From Flavobacteriaceae bacterium PS02338 (lineage in GTDB: Bacteria; Bacteroidota; Bacteroidia; Sphingobacteriales; Sphingobacteriaceae): a stretch of 64,000 nucleotides of DNA. The position numbers and the translations under genes are program-made. Positions 63,713 to 64,000 of this stretch are shown piece by piece. Under the pieces are notes generated by a model. It was not told where the DNA came from. It ran no database searches and saw only the letters and a program-made list of their open reading frames with translations. The stretch spans positions 186,001 to 250,000 of the forward strand of contig JASCOD010000006.1 of assembly GCA_029959615.1 (NCBI GenBank), written 5' to 3'. Every line of letters starts with the position of its first letter. Position 1 is the first letter of the stretch.

Positions 63713-64000
63713 ATGGAATTTGAGAATAAAGTAGTTTTAGTTACAGGCTCTAGCCAAAATACTGGCTTAGGTATCGCAAAGAGATTTTTGCAAGAGGGTG
63801 CATTTGTATTCATTAACGGACCTTCGTCCGAAGAAACTCAAAAAGGTGTAGCCGCATTAGAAAGTAGTGGTCTCGGTAACTTTTTGGCCATTAGCGCAGA
63901 TATCTCTAGCCAAGTAGAGGTGAACGCCATGTTCGAAAAAATTCTGGAGACCAAAGGCAGGTTGGATATACTAATCAATAACGCTTGCGATCAAGGTATC
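63713..64000 (+). CDS. SDR oxidoreductase, 3' end outside the window
   Basis: Starts with ATG at 63713, 10 bp after the hydrolase stop, and is open to the window edge (96 codons). The N-terminus shows the Rossmann pattern VVLVTGSSQNTGLGIAKRF (Gly-rich motif TGSSQNTGLG) and INNA (the NNAG position) near the end. It is a classical SDR, probably acting on a sugar or its oxidation product released by the adjacent glycoside hydrolase. The substrate cannot be told from a fragment. Confidence 0.8.
   Translation, partial: MEFENKVVLVTGSSQNTGLGIAKRFLQEGAFVFINGPSSEETQKGVAALESSGLGNFLAISADISSQVEVNAMFEKILETKGRLDILINNACDQGI

Noticed and set aside
1..64000. tRNA, rRNA, insertion sequence or prophage
   Set aside because: I read the intergenic regions for cloverleaf-type sequence, rRNA words and transposase or phage genes and saw none. 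A covariance-model scan could still find a small RNA that I missed.

Overview
The window comes from an AT-rich Bacteroidota chromosome and looks like Sphingobacteriaceae (Pedobacter or a close relative). The evidence is three SusC/SusD-type or TonB-type outer-membrane systems, two GLPGLI-family proteins, a type IX secretion cargo protein, DUF3857 and carboxypeptidase-regulatory-like proteins, lipoproteins with the SxC(K/S) style of lipobox, and promoters of the Bacteroidota type (TTG, about 19 bp, TAnnTTTG). Species-level placement cannot be made from the sequence alone.

Layout. (1) 1-17158 is an alginate utilization locus. It holds a PL17 oligoalginate lyase (5' end outside the window), a KdgF-like cupin, a secreted esterase, a beta-helix lyase candidate, a hexuronate-type MFS transporter and a DEH-reductase-like SDR. 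A strong terminator and a promoter carrying two tandem TTGGTnnACCAA operators follow. Then come susC, susD, a surface lipoprotein and two PL6 alginate lyases. The logic is: bind and import oligoalginate (SusCD and lipoprotein), cut it (PL6, beta-helix protein, PL17), linearise the unsaturated uronate (KdgF), carry it across the inner membrane (MFS) and reduce it (SDR). (2) 17465-24987 holds a BlaI repressor, an M56 peptidase sensor, NudK, a TonB-type outer-membrane protein and two GLPGLI proteins. Three operators of identical architecture tie the BlaI/M56 pair to the GLPGLI/TonB genes. (3) 25314-40388 is mainly housekeeping: rplU-rpmA, a very large TPR/DUF3857/transglutaminase protein, a polyprenyl diphosphate synthase, RNase R, a fused peptide ABC ATPase, an exonuclease and arginine decarboxylase. 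(4) 40936-47876 holds a methionine ABC importer (metNIQ) and arginine-related genes (CtlX-type hydrolase, arginine deiminase family, argS). (5) 47877-54257 holds a D-aminoacylase, a TSUP permease, an AI-2E permease and mnmE, separated by intergenic spacers full of palindromic and tandem repeats. (6) 54285-55876 is a three-gene HipB-HipS-HipT-like toxin-antitoxin module with its own operators. (7) 56211-64000 holds a type IX secreted protein and the start of a second SusC/SusD locus, with a clan GH-A glycoside hydrolase and an SDR cut by the window edge.

Intergenic space is unusually rich in palindromic repeats of several unrelated families. One family occurs twice in opposite orientation around most of the alginate locus, and another forms three tandem 76-bp hairpins. 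No tRNA, rRNA, CRISPR array, insertion sequence or phage gene was recognised. The most promising undescribed items are the BlaI/M56-GLPGLI-TonB regulon, the tandem hairpin array, and the tandem operators of the alginate susC promoter.
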